Origin: Brachybacterium saurashtrense
GTDB lineage: Bacteria > Actinomycetota > Actinomycetes > Actinomycetales > Dermabacteraceae
DNA: 64,000 nucleotides
Direction: 5' to 3'
NCBI RefSeq assembly: GCF_003355475.1
Contig: NZ_CP031356.1
Span: 992,001 to 1,056,000 of the forward strand
Shown here: positions 61,947 to 64,000 of the stretch, in pieces
Position numbering within the stretch: position 1 is the first letter of the stretch
Layout: every line of letters begins with the position of its first letter
Program-made: the position numbers and the translations under genes
The notes under the pieces: generated by a model
What the model was told of the DNA's origin: nothing
What the model saw: only the letters and a program-made list of their open reading frames with translations
Databases searched by the model: none

Positions 61947-63017
61947 TCAGCGCCCGGTGACGTGCAGCGGCGTGTGCGCGGGGTCCACCACCTCGGAGGC
62001 GAGGGGCGGCGGCGGGGCGCTGCCCTCCGGGCCCCAGGTGTCGGTCTCGAAGCGGTCGCGGTCGTGCCCTTCCAGCAGGGGACCGAGGTCCGGTCCGAGC
62101 GGCACCACCTGCGTGGGGTTGATGTCCTCGTGCACGTAGTAGTAGTGGCGCTTGATCTGAGAGAAGTCGACGGTGTCCCCGAAGCCCGGGGTGGTGAACA
62201 GGTCCTTGGTGTAGTTCCACAGGTTCGGCATGCTGGCGAGGGTCTGGCGGTTGGCCTTGAAGTGGCCGTGGTAGACCGGATCGAAGCGGATCAGGGTGGG
62301 GAACAGGCGCACATCGGCCTCGGTGAGCGAGGCGCCCATCAGGTAGCGGCTGCGGCCCAGACGCTCCTCGAGCTCGTCGAGGGCCGACCACAGCGCGCGG
62401 TACTCCGTCTCGTAGGCGTCCTGGGAGCCGGCGAAGCCCACCTTGTACACGCCGTTGTTCACGCGGTGCAGCATCCACCGGTTCAGCGCGTCGATCTCCT
62501 CGCGCTGCGCGACGGGGTAGAGATCCGGTGCGCCCTCGCGGTGGTGCGCGGTCCACTCGGCGGCGAGGTCGAGGGTGATCTGCTGGAAGTCGTTGGTGAC
62601 CACGGCCCGGCTGGGCACGTCCACGATCGCCGGGACGGTGATGCCCCGCGGGTAGTCGGCGAAGCGGGCGAAGTAGGCCTGCTGCAGGCGCTCGTAGCCG
62701 AGCACGGGGTCGACGCCGCCCTCGTCGAGGTCAAAGGTCCAGGAGCGCTTGTCGTGGGTGGGTCCGGGCATCCCCACCGACAGGGCGTCCTCGAGCCCCA
62801 GCAGGCGCCGCGCGATGAGCGTGCGATTGGCCCAGGGGCAGGCGCGGGCGGCGATCAGCCGGTACCGGCCCCCCTCGACGGGCCAGCCGTCGCGGCCGTC
62901 GCGGGTGATGCGGTCATCGATGTAGGTCATGTCGCGGTCGAAGGACTCGCCCTCGGTGACGTAGGCGCCGCGGGTGGAGTGCTGGTCGTCGGCGGGGGCG
63001 GTGGCCTCGGGGGGCAT
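61947..63017 (-). CDS. Glutathionyl-hydroquinone reductase-like (Xi-class GST) protein
   Basis: A 356-residue protein of the YqjG/ECM4 family. The active-site Cys60 sits in ARACPWANRTLI; other family marks are TNDFQQITLDL, RWMLHRVNNGVYKVGFAGSQ (in parts), LTEADVRLFPTLIRFDPVYHGHFK and a C-terminal NPTQVVPLGP. Family members reduce glutathionyl-hydroquinones; actinobacteria make mycothiol instead, so the thiol here is probably mycothiol (inference). ATG 63017 has GAGGAGA upstream. It is divergent from sufR. Confidence 0.9.
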   Translation of the reverse strand: MPPEATAPADDQHSTRGAYVTEGESFDRDMTYIDDRITRDGRDGWPVEGGRYRLIAARACPWANRTLIARRLLGLEDALSVGMPGPTHDKRSWTFDLDEGGVDPVLGYERLQQAYFARFADYPRGITVPAIVDVPSRAVVTNDFQQITLDLAAEWTAHHREGAPDLYPVAQREEIDALNRWMLHRVNNGVYKVGFAGSQDAYETEYRALWSALDELEERLGRSRYLMGASLTEADVRLFPTLIRFDPVYHGHFKANRQTLASMPNLWNYTKDLFTTPGFGDTVDFSQIKRHYYYVHEDINPTQVVPLGPDLGPLLEGHDRDRFETDTWGPEGSAPPPPLASEVVDPAHTPLHVTGR

Positions 63018-63210
63018 GTGATCTCCTCACGTCGGGTGTCGACACGACCCACGGTAGTTGAAAGTGAACGCAAAGGGAAGGCGGGGTGGGTGCGGGTCGC
63101 CTCGACGGGCCGACGCGGGTCGCGCCGGCGGGTCGCCGCGGGCCGCGCCGACCGGTGGTCGTGCAGGTTAGGGGACCCTTCGTGCTGTGCCGCACAGCCG
63201 TGGACCGGTA

Positions 63211-63234
63211 TTTGGCAAGCCGTCTGTTGTAAAA
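63211..63234. promoter_or_regulatory. Interrupted inverted repeat in the sufR promoter
   Basis: TTTGGCAA (63211-63218) and TTGTAAAA (63227-63234) form a TTTnnCAA-N8-TTGnnAAA repeat. A near-consensus -10, TAAAAT (63230-63235), overlaps the right half. This is a candidate SufR autoregulatory site. Confidence 0.4.
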
Positions 63235-63266
63235 TCGGAGGAGCCGTCGCACGGGAGGAGGATGCC

Positions 63267-64000
63267 GTGACCGCACCGGAGGCCACGTCAGGCACCGCGC
63301 CCACCACGCGGGACCGCCTCGTGCAGGCGATCTCCGCCCACGGGCCGATCACCGCCCGTCGGCTGGCCGAGCGCTTCGACCTCACCAGCGCCGCCGTGCG
63401 CCGCCACCTCGCGGCCCTCGAGGCCGAGGGGATCATCGCCGAGCACGAGGTGCCGGTCGCGCAGCGCGGCCGCGGGCGCCCCAGCAAGTCGTTCGTGCTC
63501 TCGCCCTCCGCCCACGAGGACCTCCCCGGCGGCTACGACGAGCTGGCCGTGATGGCGGTGGACGAGCTCGCCCGCCTCGGCGGCGAGGGAGCGGTGACCG
63601 CGCTCGCCGAGCGCCGCATCGCCGACTGGGAGAAGCGCGTGGCCGAGCGTGCCGCGGAGTGCGAGCGCGCCGGGGAGGACGTCACCGCCGCCCGCCGGCT
63701 CGAGCTCCTCTCCGAGCTGCTCACCGAGCGCGGCTACGCCACCACCGTGCGCCCCCTGCACGTGCCGCTGCCCGCCGCGGGTGCACAGCCGGGCGCCGCC
63801 CCGCGTACGCTCGTGACGGCGCAGCTGTGCCACGGGCACTGCCCCGTGCTCGACGTTGCCGCAGATCATCCAGAACTGTGCGAGGCCGAGTCCCGCGCCA
63901 TCTCCCGCATCATCGGAGCCCCCGTCCAGCGCCTCGCCACTCTGGCGCAGGGCGCCCACGTCTGCACGACTCACATTCCGCTCACCGAGGGAAGGACACC
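63267..64000 (+). CDS. sufR: SufR-type iron-sulfur-responsive transcriptional repressor (C-terminus outside window)
   Basis: At least 244 residues of a SufR-like regulator, cut by the window end. The N-terminal winged helix-turn-helix (about 12-60) reads ITARRLAERFDLTSAAVRRHLAALE in parts, with a GRGRPSK wing. The C-terminal part has the Cys/His cluster ligands: LCHGHCPVLDVA, PELCEAES and, 33 residues on, HVCTTH. Relatives bind a 4Fe-4S cluster and repress the suf operon. GTG 63267 follows GGAGGAGG. sufB and the rest should follow downstream, as in other actinobacteria. Confidence 0.92.
   Translation, partial: MTAPEATSGTAPTTRDRLVQAISAHGPITARRLAERFDLTSAAVRRHLAALEAEGIIAEHEVPVAQRGRGRPSKSFVLSPSAHEDLPGGYDELAVMAVDELARLGGEGAVTALAERRIADWEKRVAERAAECERAGEDVTAARRLELLSELLTERGYATTVRPLHVPLPAAGAQPGAAPRTLVTAQLCHGHCPVLDVAADHPELCEAESRAISRIIGAPVQRLATLAQGAHVCTTHIPLTEGRT

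Overview
This window is core chromosome from a very GC-rich Gram-positive actinobacterium. The gene content fits the Micrococcales, and a Brachybacterium-like member of the Dermabacteraceae is my best guess; that is inference from gene content, GTG starts and base composition, not a database match. Actinobacterial hallmarks include an actinobacterial-type QcrCAB/CtaCDEF respiratory chain, SepH, DUF3043, DUF3093, DUF3159, DUF3710, DUF4193, DUF5998 and DUF7455 proteins, and a kinase with PASTA repeats. I see no tRNA, rRNA, prophage, insertion sequence or CRISPR array.

Layout. 1-5.9 kb: a DEAD-box helicase (cut by the window edge), aspS, a DUF3043 membrane protein, an M20 peptidase and an A-type Fe-S carrier. 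6-15 kb: the respiratory block, ctaC-ctaD-ctaF on + facing ctaE-qcrC-qcrA-qcrB on -, separated by about 1.2 kb holding a small orphan ORF, tandem repeats and an A-rich patch. 15-31.5 kb: trpD, a RAM-domain protein, an exonuclease/GIY-YIG fusion, an acyl-CoA ligase, glucokinase, a hydrolase, an acyltransferase, class II DAHP synthase, a PASTA kinase beside a homologue of the known PknL substrate Rv2175c, polyprenyl synthase, a DUF4192 protein and metX. From memory, this order closely matches Mycobacterium tuberculosis Rv2173-Rv2200.

31.5-53 kb: a universal stress protein, the principal sigma factor, DUF7455, the topoisomerase IV pair (parE with hisF overlapping its end; parC further on), a mutarotase, an acetyltransferase/acyl-CoA synthetase fusion, DUF5998, a phosphodiesterase, sepH, DUF4193, DUF3093, dut, DUF3710, DUF3159 and a TRAM/SAM methyltransferase. 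This is the conserved sigA-dut neighbourhood. 53-64 kb: aconitase behind a perfect 20-bp palindrome, dxs, map, ctaA, an ABC exporter, a glutathionyl-hydroquinone-reductase-like protein and the start of sufR, whose suf operon should follow just outside.

The strongest pattern across the window is regulatory. About fifteen genes have a TAnnnT-like -10 hexamer ending only 6 or 7 nt before the start codon, with no room for a ribosome-binding site. They are therefore predicted to give leaderless mRNAs, and the pattern fixes several start codons. Genes inside operons instead use 4-bp ATGA/GTGA overlaps or Shine-Dalgarno sites. Functionally the window joins aerobic respiration and its haem and Fe-S supply (cta, qcr, ctaA, erpA, sufR, acnA) with the replication/division and transcription core (parE, parC, sepH, sigA, dut) and with isoprenoid, aromatic, methionine and histidine biosynthesis.
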